A DNA stretch of 49,942 nt. Source: Gemmatimonadota bacterium. Its GTDB lineage: Bacteria; Gemmatimonadota; Gemmatimonadetes; Longimicrobiales; Gaopeijiaceae. A program made the position numbers and the translations under genes. The first letter of the stretch is position 1; every line of letters starts with the position of its first letter. The stretch is from contig JAOUPR010000018.1 in the NCBI GenBank assembly GCA_029879725.1, forward strand, positions 1 through 49,942, written 5' to 3'. The notes beneath the pieces are model-generated. The model was not told the DNA's origin. It worked only from the letters and a program-made list of their open reading frames with translations, and did no database searches. Of the stretch, positions 1 to 8,925 are shown one piece after another.

Positions 1-56
1 GTGCGTACGGCGCGTGAAGGAATGACGTTTTTTTTTGCTCGAAGACATTGAAAAAA

Positions 57-68
57 AGGTATATACCT
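57..68. promoter_or_regulatory. 12-bp perfect palindrome, candidate operator/promoter of the efflux operon
   Basis: AGGTATATACCT reads identically on both strands and lies directly before the ATG at 69. Its centre, TATATA (60-65), could also be a -10 box paired with TTGCTC (35-40) at 19-bp spacing. If that is right, transcription would start near 72 and the first usable start codon would be ATG 123. A run of nine T (28-36) and seven A (51-57) makes this the most AT-rich stretch near the operon. Seen: the palindrome. Inferred: that a repressor binds it. Confidence 0.4.
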
Positions 69-1466
69 ATGTGTCGATCAAGTCGTGATGGAAGCTCGAG
101 GGGGGACGATCCGCCCGGTCGGATGGGGTGGGGGTTGGGGACTGTCCTCGCCGTGCTGACGCTGGGCGTGGCTACGCCCGCGCACGGTCAGGATTCGGTC
201 GCGGTCACCCTGGAGGCGGCCCGGACCGCGGCCCGTGAACACGCCCCCATGGTGGGCGTGGCCCGCGCCCGTGCCCGGGCGGCCCGTGAGGGCGTGACGG
301 CGGCGGGGGGTTTTCGCCTCCCCTCCGTGGGGGTGGAGGCCGGGGCCATGCGATCCAACGATCCCGTGGCCGCCTTCGGTACTCGCCTGCGGCAGGGGCG
401 GATCACCGCCGCGGATTTCGATCCGACGCTCCTCAACGATCCGGCGGCGCTCACCGACTGGAGTGGCGCCGTGGGGGCTCGCTGGGCGCCCGTGGACTTC
501 TCGCGGGACGCGGCCCTGGCCGCGGCCCGGAGTGCCGCGGAGGCGGCTCGGCTCGGTGCGGAATGGACCGTTCGCGCGTCCGAGTTCCAGGCCGAGGTAC
601 GGTACGTGGAAGCCGTGGGGATGGCGCGGGAGCTGGAAGCGGCGCGGGCGGCGCTGGAGGCTGCCGCGGCCAATGAGCGGGTGATCGGCCGCCGCGCGGA
701 GGAAGGCTTCCTGACGGACGCCGACGTCCTCCAGGCGCGGGCGTCCGTGGAGGCCGCTCGAGCCGGTGAGATCGATGCCCGGCGGCGCCTCGCCGACGCT
801 CGTGCGCGCTTGGGGGTCGTCCTGGGATGGCCCCTCGATCGGACGCCGATTCCGGTGGACACCCTCATCCCGTTCACGGTGCATGCGGACGAGGGATCCA
901 TCGAAGAGCGGCTGGACCTGCGGGCGAGCCACGCGGGCGTCGAGTTGGCTCGAGCCCGGGTGCGCGAGGCCGGGGGGAGCCGTCTTCCGACGGTGGAAGG
1001 TTTCGCCCGCTTCGAGACCCATTCTCCCGAGGTCTTCAGCGGGATGAAGTCGGACTGGACGGTGGGGTTCACCGTGAAGGTCCCCGTGTTCACGGGGTTC
1101 CAGGTGGAGTCCCACAGGCGGGCGGCCCAGGCCCAGCACACGGCCATGGAGTTGGAACACGAGCGGACACTGCGCGAGGCCCGGGTGGAGTTGGAAGAGG
1201 CCCGCAGGGCCCTGGACGCCGCCACGCAGGGCGCGCGGGCCGCCGAGGCCGCCGCCGCGGCGGCGGAGGAAGCGCTCCGCCTCATGCAACGGCGGTTCGA
1301 GGAAGGACTCACGACGACGGCGGAACTGCTGGGCGCGGAATCCCGCGCCAGCGCGCTACGGGTGAACGCGGTGCGCGCCGACCTCAACCGGGGTCTGGCG
1401 GCCGCGCGACTCAATTTTCTCACCGATTTCGATCACGACGACCTCTCCGGAGGAATGGACTCATGA
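69..1466 (+). CDS. TolC-family outer-membrane efflux channel
   Basis: Outer-membrane component of a tripartite efflux system, expected to form the trimeric exit duct for the pump encoded by the next two genes. The protein (about 465 aa) has a hydrophobic export signal ending near the Ala-His-Gly-Gln junction, about 40 residues in. Two alanine-, arginine- and glutamate-rich coiled-coil halves follow, with the internal repeat typical of OEP-family proteins; the second half shows a RRFEEGLTT-type motif. Three starts are possible: TTG 48 (gives an MKKR N-terminus), ATG 69 (AGG nine bases upstream) and ATG 123 (just before the hydrophobic core). I chose 69, but a promoter at 35-65 would favour 123. 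The stop overlaps the next start as ATGA, with GGAGGA just upstream, so the genes are translationally coupled. Confidence 0.85.
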   Translation: MCRSSRDGSSRGDDPPGRMGWGLGTVLAVLTLGVATPAHGQDSVAVTLEAARTAAREHAPMVGVARARARAAREGVTAAGGFRLPSVGVEAGAMRSNDPVAAFGTRLRQGRITAADFDPTLLNDPAALTDWSGAVGARWAPVDFSRDAALAAARSAAEAARLGAEWTVRASEFQAEVRYVEAVGMARELEAARAALEAAAANERVIGRRAEEGFLTDADVLQARASVEAARAGEIDARRRLADARARLGVVLGWPLDRTPIPVDTLIPFTVHADEGSIEERLDLRASHAGVELARARVREAGGSRLPTVEGFARFETHSPEVFSGMKSDWTVGFTVKVPVFTGFQVESHRRAAQAQHTAMELEHERTLREARVELEEARRALDAATQGARAAEAAAAAAEEALRLMQRRFEEGLTTTAELLGAESRASALRVNAVRADLNRGLAAARLNFLTDFDHDDLSGGMDS

Positions 1467-2518
1467 AGCGACTGTTTTGGCTGACCGCAGCCCTGGCCGG
1501 GACGGCTTGCTCCGCCGGAGAGCCGGGGCACCTTCCCCAGGATGGACGGACGGTGGACGTGACGGTTTCCACCGCACTGGAGCTCCCCGCGGAGGAGAGC
1601 TTTCCCGCCGTCATCACTTCCGAGCGCGTGGCCGACGTGGCCACGCGCATGAGCGGCACCGTGGAGCGCGTCTTCGTGGACGTGGGCTCGCGGGTGGCGG
1701 CCGGAGACGCGCTGGTGCGTCTCGACGCTCGTGACGTGGACGCTCGCGTGTCCGCGGCCCGGGCCATGGAGGAGCTGGCGGAGCGCTCCTTCCGCCGGGT
1801 GGAATCGCTGACGTCCGACGGGGCGGCGTCGCAGCACGAGCTGGACCAGGCGCGGGCGGGCCTGGAGGCGGCGCGCGCGTCTCGCGCGGAAGCCGAGGCC
1901 CAGGAGGCCTACGCGGTGGTCCGCTCTCCCTTCGCCGGGGTGGTGACGCGGCGTTCCGTGGACCCGGGTGATCTGGCCGTTCCCGGGCGCCCCATGATCA
2001 CGGTGATGTCTCCCGGCGCGCTGAAGGTCGTGGCGGATCTTCCCGCCCACCGGGCGGGAACCATCGCGGTGGGGGATCCGGTGCGGATCCGGACCGGAGA
2101 CATGGTTCCCCTCGTGGGGAGGGTGGCCCGGGTGGTGCCCGCTCTGGGTGAGGGCGGACGGACGTTTCGCGTGGAGGCCACCCTCGAGGGCGGCGCCAAC
2201 GTGACGCCGGGGAGCTACGCGCGCATCGAGGTGGCCCGTGTGGGGTCGGCCGCGCGCTGGATCCCCGCGGACGCGGTGGTCACCCGGGGTCAGCTCCGCG
2301 GTGTGTACGCCCTGGAGGACGGGACGTTGCGTCTCCGCTGGGTGCGTCTGGGTCAGGAGCGGGACGGCGCCTACGAACTGTTGGCGGGCCCGGCGGGTGC
2401 GCTGCGCGTCGTGCGTGACCCCGCGCCGGAGTTGGCCGACGGAACGGTCGTGACGGGGGTCACCGAGGCGGCCTGGTCCGTGGGCGGCGGTGTGACGAGA
2501 CAGGAGGTGGTCGGGTGA
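1463..2518 (+). CDS. RND efflux periplasmic adaptor (membrane fusion protein), lipoprotein
   Basis: Periplasmic adaptor linking the RND pump to the TolC-like channel. The 351-aa protein begins with a short lipoprotein-type signal whose candidate lipidated Cys is at about residue 17. A biotinyl-lipoyl-like half (VERVFVDVGSRVAAGDALVRLD) comes next, then a short alpha-helical hairpin (about 85-130), the second lipoyl half (VRSPFAGVVTRRSVDPGDLA) and C-terminal beta-barrel and membrane-proximal domains. The hairpin is short for the family. The start is fixed by the ATGA overlap with the channel gene and by GGAGGA at 1449-1454. The end overlaps the pump gene as GTGA. The substrate cannot be read from the adaptor. 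Confidence 0.88.
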   Translation: MKRLFWLTAALAGTACSAGEPGHLPQDGRTVDVTVSTALELPAEESFPAVITSERVADVATRMSGTVERVFVDVGSRVAAGDALVRLDARDVDARVSAARAMEELAERSFRRVESLTSDGAASQHELDQARAGLEAARASRAEAEAQEAYAVVRSPFAGVVTRRSVDPGDLAVPGRPMITVMSPGALKVVADLPAHRAGTIAVGDPVRIRTGDMVPLVGRVARVVPALGEGGRTFRVEATLEGGANVTPGSYARIEVARVGSAARWIPADAVVTRGQLRGVYALEDGTLRLRWVRLGQERDGAYELLAGPAGALRVVRDPAPELADGTVVTGVTEAAWSVGGGVTRQEVVG

Positions 2519-5500
2519 AGAGCAATCTCGCGGGCAGTCTGGCCGGCATCTTTCTCGATTCGAAGCTGACGCCGCTGATCATGGCGGCGGCGCTGGGGCT
2601 GGGCGTGTGGACGCTCGCCACCATGGCCAGCGAGGAAGAGCCCCAGATCATCGTGCCCCTGGCCGATCTGTATCTCCCGCTTCCGGGCGCCACGCCGCAG
2701 GAAGTGGAAAACCGACTCCTCATCCCCCTGGAGAGCGTTCTCTCGGGAATCCAGGGAGTGGAGTACGTCTACAGCCACGCCGAGCCCGGGTTCGGTCTGG
2801 TCACGGTGCGGTACGAGGTCGGGCTCGACATGGAGGAGAGTCTGGTCAAGCTCTACAGCACCCTCATGAAGTACGCCGACCGCATGCCGCCGGGGTTGCA
2901 GTTCCCCCTGGTCAAGACGGTGAGCATCGACGACGTCCCCTTCTTCACGGCGGGACTCACGTCGGAGACCCTGGACGGGGGTGCCCTGAGGCAGATCGCC
3001 GACGAACTGAGGGTGGAGCTGGAAGCGCTGTCCGAAGTGCGTGACGTGACGGTGGTGGGTGGCTATCCCCGGGAGATGCGCGTGGAGTTGGATCCCGAGC
3101 GCATGGCGACCTATGGGATCGATCCCCTTCGCGTGGCCCAGCGGCTCCAGGGGGAGAACGTGAGGATGGAGGCCGGTACGTACACGTACGACGACGAGGT
3201 CGTGCGGGTCGTGGCGGGCCCCTTCCTCACCAACGCGGAGGACGTGGAGGCGGTGGTTCTGGACGTGCGCGACGGAGCGCTCATCCAGGTGGGGGACGTC
3301 GCCCGGGTGGTGGACGGCCCCGGTGAGGTCGACCAGTACACCTTCCACAACGCCGGAGACGGACGGTGGGTGCCGTTGGTGTCCGTGGCCGTGTCCAAGC
3401 GCCCCGGGGCCGACGCGACCCAGGTGGGGCGTGCGTTGGAGAGGCGTATCGAGGACCTGCGGGGCCGCCTCCTCCCCGCTGACGTGTCGGTGGAGGTCAC
3501 GCGGAACTACGGGGAGTCGGCCCGGGACAAGGTGGTGACGCTGCAGGAGCACCTCTTCATGGCGGTGCTCGCCGTGGGTGTGGTGATCCTCCTCACCATG
3601 GGGTGGCGGAGCGCGGTGGTGGTCATGATGGCCGTGCCGGTGACCTTCGCCCTGACCCTGTTCGTGTACCAGATCTTCGGGTACACGCTCAACCGGGTGA
3701 CGCTCTTCGCGCTGATCTTCGTGACCGGAATCGTCATCGACGACTCCATCATCGTGGCGGAGAACATGGAGCGTCACTTCGCCATGAAGGACCGGCCCCT
3801 GCGGGCTGCGGCGAAGGCCGCCGTGGACGAGGTGGGGAATCCCACCATCCTGGCGACGCTCACCGTGATCGCCGCGGTGCTCCCCATGCTCTTCGTGAGC
3901 GGACTCATGGGACCGTACATGAGCCCCATGCCCATCGGGGCCACGGTGGCCATGCTCTTCTCGCTGGGCGTGGCGCTCGTGGTCACGCCCTGGCTGGCCT
4001 TCCGTCTTCTCAAGGGGGCGCACGCCCACGAGGAAGGTGAAGGCTACGTGCTGGAGAAGACCGCCATCTATCGACTGTACGCACGCACGATGGGGCCCCT
4101 CCTGGAGCGCCCGAAGGCGATGTGGGGAGCGCTGGCCGGAGTGGTCGTCCTCCTCCTCGGCTCCGGCGGGATGTTCCTGACCCGTTCGGTGGCCGTGAAG
4201 ATGCTCCCCTTCGACGACAAGAACGAGGTGCAGGTGATCCTCGACATGCCCGAGGGGACCGCCCTGGAGACCACGGTGGCGTTGGCCTCGGACATGGGGC
4301 GGGTGGTCGGCGAGTTGGAGGAAGTGAAGGACCTGCAGCTGTACGCGGGAGTGGCGGCGCCGTTCAACTTCAACGGGATGATCCGTCACTACTATCTGCG
4401 CCGCGCGCCCCACGTGGCGGACCTGCAGGTGAACCTGGTGGACAAGGGAGACCGGAAGGCGAAGAGCCATGACGTGGCCAAGGTCATCCGTCCCCTGGTC
4501 GAGGCGCTCGCCGAGGCATCCGGAACGGGAGCGCGGGTGAAGGTGGTGGAGGTGCCGCCGGGTCCCCCGGTGCTCTCCACCCTGCTCGCCGAAGTGTACG
4601 GAGACGACGAGGCGGAGCGCGTACGGGTGGCTCGCGAAGTGATGGACCGCTTCGAGGCGCACGCCAGCGTGGTGGACGTGGACTGGTCGCTCGCGGCTCC
4701 CCAGCGGGAGATCCGGTTGGCGGTGGACGCGGAGAAGGCGGCGGTTTCCGGTGTGGCCAAGGAGCAGGTGGTGGCCGCGCTCCGGATGGGGCTGGGGGGA
4801 CAGGTGGTGTCCCATCTTTCCGTGCCGGAGTCCCGGTCTCCGGTGCCGCTGCGTGTCCAGTTGGCGGAACCCGATCGGGCCGGCGCCCATCAGCTGGGCC
4901 GGATCCACGTGGCGTCGGTCCGCGGTGACATGGTGCCGGTGGCGGAGTTGGTGCGCACGGAGGAGTCCACGCGCCCGCAGGTGGTGGACCGCAAGAACGG
5001 GAAGCCGGTGGTGTACGTCATGGCCGAGGTGGCCGGTGAGGCCGAAAGCCCGGTGTACGCCATCCTCGACCTGGAGAAGGAGTTGGACCAGATCCAGGTG
5101 GCGGGCGGGGAACCGTTGGGGCGGCTCTTCGCCCGGCAGCCGGTGTCCACGGACCGCCCGGTGATGAAGTGGGACGGCGAGTGGCACATCACCTACGAGG
5201 TCTTTCGCGACCTGGGGATCGCCTTCGCCGGGGCGTTGGTGCTGATCTACGTCCTCATCGTGGCGTGGTTCGGATCCTTCAGCACCCCGCTGGTGATGAT
5301 GGCGGCGATTCCTCTGACCCTGGTGGGGATCGCTCCGGGGCACCTCATCTTCGGGGCCTTCTTCACGGCCACGTCCATGATCGGGATGATCGCCCTCGCC
5401 GGGATCATGGTCCGCAACGGGATTCTCCTCATCGACTACCTGGAGGCCAGGACGGCCGCCGGTGTGCCGTTGAAGGAGGCCATCATCGAGGCGGGAGCGG

Positions 5501-5787
5501 TGCGGACGCGTCCCATCGCTCTCACCGCGGGGACCGTGGTCATCGGCGCCGTGGTGATCCTCTTCGATCCCATCTTCCAGGGACTCGCGGTGGCGCTCAT
5601 CACCGGTGCCATCGCCTCCACGGTACTCACGCTGGTGGTGGTGCCGGGGATCTACTTCCTCATGAAGACGGGAGGGAAGGGGTACGGGGATCCGGAGACT
5701 TCGGAGACTTCGGAGACCGAGCCCGTGGAACTCTCCGAGACGACCATAGCCGAGCCCCGGGACGGGTCCGTCCTGGTGGGCTCCTGA
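2515..5787 (+). CDS. RND-family inner-membrane efflux pump
   Basis: Proton-driven inner-membrane pump of the AcrB/RND superfamily (1090 aa, within the family range). The first transmembrane helix lies near residues 15-40, followed by the EEEPQI segment found in many RND pumps. The two porter/docking halves alternate with two six-helix bundles. The TM4 stretch GIVIDDSIIVAEN carries the adjacent Asp pair used for proton relay in HAE-type pumps, not the DFG pattern of CzcA-type metal pumps. That argues against assuming heavy metals as substrate, although the PII-like and DUF2892 neighbours suggest a specialised role. GTG start with AGGAGG at 2502-2507, overlapping the adaptor stop. The cytoplasmic C-terminal tail contains a small tandem repeat (PETSETSETE). 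Confidence 0.9.
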   Translation: MKSNLAGSLAGIFLDSKLTPLIMAAALGLGVWTLATMASEEEPQIIVPLADLYLPLPGATPQEVENRLLIPLESVLSGIQGVEYVYSHAEPGFGLVTVRYEVGLDMEESLVKLYSTLMKYADRMPPGLQFPLVKTVSIDDVPFFTAGLTSETLDGGALRQIADELRVELEALSEVRDVTVVGGYPREMRVELDPERMATYGIDPLRVAQRLQGENVRMEAGTYTYDDEVVRVVAGPFLTNAEDVEAVVLDVRDGALIQVGDVARVVDGPGEVDQYTFHNAGDGRWVPLVSVAVSKRPGADATQVGRALERRIEDLRGRLLPADVSVEVTRNYGESARDKVVTLQEHLFMAVLAVGVVILLTMGWRSAVVVMMAVPVTFALTLFVYQIFGYTLNRVTLFALIFVTGIVIDDSIIVAENMERHFAMKDRPLRAAAKAAVDEVGNPTILATLTVIAAVLPMLFVSGLMGPYMSPMPIGATVAMLFSLGVALVVTPWLAFRLLKGAHAHEEGEGYVLEKTAIYRLYARTMGPLLERPKAMWGALAGVVVLLLGSGGMFLTRSVAVKMLPFDDKNEVQVILDMPEGTALETTVALASDMGRVVGELEEVKDLQLYAGVAAPFNFNGMIRHYYLRRAPHVADLQVNLVDKGDRKAKSHDVAKVIRPLVEALAEASGTGARVKVVEVPPGPPVLSTLLAEVYGDDEAERVRVAREVMDRFEAHASVVDVDWSLAAPQREIRLAVDAEKAAVSGVAKEQVVAALRMGLGGQVVSHLSVPESRSPVPLRVQLAEPDRAGAHQLGRIHVASVRGDMVPVAELVRTEESTRPQVVDRKNGKPVVYVMAEVAGEAESPVYAILDLEKELDQIQVAGGEPLGRLFARQPVSTDRPVMKWDGEWHITYEVFRDLGIAFAGALVLIYVLIVAWFGSFSTPLVMMAAIPLTLVGIAPGHLIFGAFFTATSMIGMIALAGIMVRNGILLIDYLEARTAAGVPLKEAIIEAGAVRTRPIALTAGTVVIGAVVILFDPIFQGLAVALITGAIASTVLTLVVVPGIYFLMKTGGKGYGDPETSETSETEPVELSETTIAEPRDGSVLVGS
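5693..5718 (+). repeat. 9-bp tandem repeat inside the pump gene tail
   Basis: Nearly three copies of cggagactt run head to tail and encode Ser-Glu-Thr repeats in the acidic cytoplasmic C-terminus of the RND pump. The unit is a multiple of three, so gain or loss of a copy would keep the frame. Confidence 0.8.
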
Positions 5788-5800
5788 CAGGATGGAACCC

Positions 5801-6127
5801 ATGAAGTTGGTGATTCTCTTGTACCTGGAAGACGACCAGGCGGTCGTGGAGAAGATCCTCCACGACCATGGGGTGCAGGCCTTCAGCAGCCTCCCCGTCA
5901 CGGGGCACGGCGCCGGGGCGGCCGGGTGGTACGGCCAGGTGGCACCCTACGCGTCGCGCATGACGTTCACCCTCATCCCCGAGGCTCGGGCCGGAGAACT
6001 CCTGGACGCCGTGAAGACGGCCCAGGGACTCCAGGACCCGGCACACCCGCTTCACGCGCTCCAGGTGGACGTGGAGAAGGCGGTCGACTCGGGATCACCC
6101 ATCACGGAAAGGATCGATTCCAAATGA
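5801..6127 (+). CDS. PII-like (DUF3240-type) small protein linked to the RND pump
   Basis: A 108-aa protein with a PII-like ferredoxin-fold pattern. It opens with a strand (MKLVILLYLED) and a helix (DDQAVVEKILHDHGV), continues with a loop rich in Gly (GHGAGAAGW) and then strand-helix-strand (MTFTLIPEARAGELLDAVKTAQ). PII-like proteins of this kind occur next to cation and RND transport genes and are thought to sense small ligands; a regulatory role on the pump is inference. ATG 5801 has AGGA at 5789-5792 with 8-nt spacing. ATG 5792 is in frame but lacks a good ribosome site. The gene follows the pump stop within 13 nt and overlaps the next gene as ATGA. Confidence 0.7.
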   Translation: MKLVILLYLEDDQAVVEKILHDHGVQAFSSLPVTGHGAGAAGWYGQVAPYASRMTFTLIPEARAGELLDAVKTAQGLQDPAHPLHALQVDVEKAVDSGSPITERIDSK

Positions 6128-6318
6128 GCATGCACCACAAGATCCGGCTCATCGCCGGCACCTTCACGCTGATCTCCCTCGCCCTGGGCTGGTGGGTGAA
6201 TCCCCTCTGGTTCCTCTTCACCGCCTTCGTGGGCGTGAACCTGATCCAGTCGTCCTTCACCCGCTGGTGCCTCATGGAGGACATCCTGCGGAAGACGGGG
6301 ATCCACCGGGAGGCCTGA
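6124..6318 (+). CDS. DUF2892 (YgaP-type) small membrane protein
   Basis: A 64-aa inner-membrane protein with two hydrophobic helices (about 8-25 and 27-44). It matches the DUF2892/YgaP C-terminal membrane module: the KIRLIAG opening, a GWWVNPLWFLF turn, then GVNLIQSSFTRWCLMEDILRKTG. The Cys in RWCLME is typical of the family. The start overlaps the PII-like stop (ATGA), so it is the last gene of the efflux operon. In other proteins this module is fused to a rhodanese domain; here it stands alone. Function unknown. Confidence 0.75.
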   Translation: MSMHHKIRLIAGTFTLISLALGWWVNPLWFLFTAFVGVNLIQSSFTRWCLMEDILRKTGIHREA

Positions 6319-6370
6319 GCGGGCCCGGTCGCGAAGAGGGCCCCCGGGGCCGACTTCGCGTGACGGGTGG

Positions 6371-6410
6371 GAGCCTCCTCGGCGGGACCTCGATCCTGCC
6401 GGGGAGGCTC
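6371..6410 (+). terminator. Hairpin terminator candidate after the efflux operon
   Basis: A 16-base arm (6371-6386) can pair with 6395-6410, with 14 of 16 positions complementary and an 8-base loop. The RNA would end in tcgtcgttcc, so the U-tract is weak. The position, 52 bases after the last operon stop, suits transcription termination. Confidence 0.55.
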
Positions 6411-6544
6411 TCGTCGTTCCACCGTGCGTCGCCGCCCTTGTCCCACGTGGGCGCGTGGTACGAGGTTGGGTGGCGGCACGGCTCGGTCGCCCCTTCACCG
6501 GGAGGGACCCGCCGGCGAGCGGAGTGGAAATCCATGGGAGGCGG

Positions 6545-8830
6545 ATGATGTTCGAGGGCATCGCGGGCGCCACGGGGGCGTCGAGGAAGCTGGTTCTGCT
6601 GGGAGTCGTGACCCTGATGTCGGCGTGCGCGGGATCGGCCGGGCCGACACCGCCTCCCGCTCCCACGCGGGATCGCACCGCCGCGGATCTCCCGCTGCGG
6701 CGCACGGACGAGGCGCCCGGTCAGGTGGTGACCATCCCCAAGGTCATGGGAGTGGATCTCGATACCGTCCGGGCCGGCGAGTTCGACCAGGGGAAGATGT
6801 GGACCTTCGAGCATCCCCCGGTGGAGTACTTCTCGCGCACCTACGGATTCCGCCCCGACGACGCGTGGTTCGAGCGGGCTCGTCTGGGTGCCCTGCGCAT
6901 CCCCAGCTGCTCGGCGTCGTTCGTGTCACCCAACGGGTTGGTCATGACCAACCACCACTGTGCCCGCGAGTTCGTCACGCAGGTGCAGCGCGAGGGGGAG
7001 ACGCTCCTGGACGACGGCTTCTTCGCGACGAACCTCGCGGACGAGCGGGAGGTGGAGGACTTCGAGGCCGACCGCCTCATGGACATCGTGGACGTCACCT
7101 CGGAGGTGAACTCCCAACTGGACGGGATTCCTCCCGGGGAGCGGGCGGAAGCCAGGGAATCCCTCCTCGAGGAGATCAAGGCGCGCATTCTCGGGGAGCG
7201 CGGGGGTGAGGAAGCCGGGATCGTGGTGGAGATGATCTCCCTGTACAACGGAGGGCTCACCTCCGCGTACGTGTTCCGGAGATACACCCGGGCCAAGCTC
7301 GTCGCTGCCCCGGAGCTGCAGCTGGGATTCTTCGGGGGTGACCCCGACAACTTCACCTACCCCCGGTATGCCCTGGACTTCTCCTTCTTCCGCCTGTACG
7401 ACGAGGACGGGAACCCCCTGGAGAGCGACCCGTATTTCCCGTTCTCCAGGGAGGGGGTGTCCGCGGGCGAGCCCGTGTTCATCGTGGGGAATCCCGGCTC
7501 GACGAGCCGTCTCCAGACCGTGGCCGAGTTGGACTTCCGCCGCGACGTGTCCGACCGGGCCGTGCTGGATCTCCTCCGCTCCAGGATGGCGGTGCTCGAC
7601 GCCTTCATCCGCGAGAATCCGGAGGTGTCGGAACAGCTGGACCTGCGCAACGAATACTTCGGGTTGAGCAACTCGGAGAAGGCGTATTCGGGACAATTGA
7701 AGGGGCTGGGTGATCCGGTGATCCTGGCCCGCCGGCGGGACACGGAGCGTCGTTTCCAGGCGGCCATCGAGGCGGATCCCGGGATGGCGGCGCGGTATGG
7801 AGGGTCCATCGGGCGGATGGCCGAGCTCCAGGCCGCGAAGCGGGAGTACGCGCCGGGCTTCGGCGCCTTCCTCGCCCTGAGCGCCGACTACCTGGCGTCG
7901 TCCACGCTCCACCGGGCGCTGGTCGCGTTCCAGATCATGAACGCGCGCGGGAACGGGGTGGCACCGGAAGACACCGAAGATCTCCTGGACGAGCTGAGGG
8001 AGATCCCGCAGTTGCCCGCGTCGCTGGACCAGGCGCTCATGGTGGCCCGCTTCGAGGACTTCCGGAACTACTACGGAGACGACAGCCCCCTCGTGGCGGC
8101 GGTTCTCCAGGGACGGTCTCCGGAGGAGGTCGCGTCTCGCGTGAACCAGCGTTCCGTGCTGGCCGACTCCGCCCGCGCGGTGGGGGCCGTGGAGGGCGGG
8201 AACATCGACATGGCCGACCCGGCCCTCGCGGTGGTGATGGCGTATCTCCCGGCGTTCATCGAGTTCCAGCAGGGGGTGTTCTCCGTCTTTCCCGAGGAGG
8301 AGACCCTCGCCGCCGATCTGGGACGGGCGCGGTTCGCGGTGTACGGCACCGACGTGCCCCCCGACGCGACCTTCTCCCTGCGCATCGCCGACGGGGTGGT
8401 GGAGGGGTATCCCTACAACGGGACCGTGGCTCCCGTGCACACGACGTTCTTCGGGATGTACGACCGCCACTACTCCCACGAAGGGGAGGCCGACTGGGCT
8501 CTGCCCGCGCGGTGGCTCGACCCGCCCGCGGGATTCGACCTGCGCACCCCGCTCGACTTCGTATCCACCGTGGACATCATCGGAGGAAACTCCGGGTCAC
8601 CGGTGCTGAACCGGAAGCTGGAGGCGGTGGGCGTGGTCTTCGACGGCAACATCGAGAGTCTCCCCGGGGACTACATCTATCTCCCGACGCTGAACCGGTC
8701 GGTTACCGTGGACGTGCGCGCCATCCTCGAGGCCCTCGACGACATCTACGACATGGACCGCCTGGTGCTCGAGTTGACCACCGGAACGCTCGTCCCCACG
8801 GAGCGGGAGGCCGACGCCCGCCGGCCATGA
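6545..8830 (+). CDS. S46-family dipeptidyl-peptidase (DPP7-like)
   Basis: Exported serine exopeptidase that removes dipeptides from peptide N-termini (761 aa, normal for S46). ATG 6545 follows GGGAGG. A longer open frame from 6455 exists but has no ribosome site. The N-terminus has a hydrophobic signal ending in LMSAC, a likely lipoprotein cleavage site, then a Pro-rich linker. The chymotrypsin-like triad is visible: TNHHC (His 137/138) and GGNSGSPVLN (Ser683). The residue 18 after the Ser is Gly (in FDGN); in DPP11 it is Arg, so a hydrophobic P1 preference of the DPP7 kind is predicted. It stands alone, after the efflux terminator. It probably works with the other exported peptidases in the window. 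Confidence 0.92.
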   Translation: MMFEGIAGATGASRKLVLLGVVTLMSACAGSAGPTPPPAPTRDRTAADLPLRRTDEAPGQVVTIPKVMGVDLDTVRAGEFDQGKMWTFEHPPVEYFSRTYGFRPDDAWFERARLGALRIPSCSASFVSPNGLVMTNHHCAREFVTQVQREGETLLDDGFFATNLADEREVEDFEADRLMDIVDVTSEVNSQLDGIPPGERAEARESLLEEIKARILGERGGEEAGIVVEMISLYNGGLTSAYVFRRYTRAKLVAAPELQLGFFGGDPDNFTYPRYALDFSFFRLYDEDGNPLESDPYFPFSREGVSAGEPVFIVGNPGSTSRLQTVAELDFRRDVSDRAVLDLLRSRMAVLDAFIRENPEVSEQLDLRNEYFGLSNSEKAYSGQLKGLGDPVILARRRDTERRFQAAIEADPGMAARYGGSIGRMAELQAAKREYAPGFGAFLALSADYLASSTLHRALVAFQIMNARGNGVAPEDTEDLLDELREIPQLPASLDQALMVARFEDFRNYYGDDSPLVAAVLQGRSPEEVASRVNQRSVLADSARAVGAVEGGNIDMADPALAVVMAYLPAFIEFQQGVFSVFPEEETLAADLGRARFAVYGTDVPPDATFSLRIADGVVEGYPYNGTVAPVHTTFFGMYDRHYSHEGEADWALPARWLDPPAGFDLRTPLDFVSTVDIIGGNSGSPVLNRKLEAVGVVFDGNIESLPGDYIYLPTLNRSVTVDVRAILEALDDIYDMDRLVLELTTGTLVPTEREADARRP

Positions 8831-8925
8831 TTACACCGGGCCGGATCGTCGACTATGTTGCGCGGGGTGGGGGAAGGCATGAAGTTGCAGGCGTTTGTGT
8901 GATTCATGACGTCGTGCAGGATTGA

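Noticed and set aside
5693-5718. CRISPR or larger repeat array
   Set aside because: Only three short in-frame 9-bp units without spacers; no other regularly spaced repeats were seen in the window.
2515-5787. CzcA-type heavy-metal efflux pump
   Set aside because: TM4 carries an adjacent Asp pair as in HAE pumps, not the DFG pattern expected for HME pumps; the substrate is left open.
2371-5901. Open frame of 1176 codons on the minus strand
   Set aside because: It lies antisense to the RND pump, its translation is His-, Arg- and Gly-rich with no domain, and it spans several real genes. It is a by-product of G/C at third positions.
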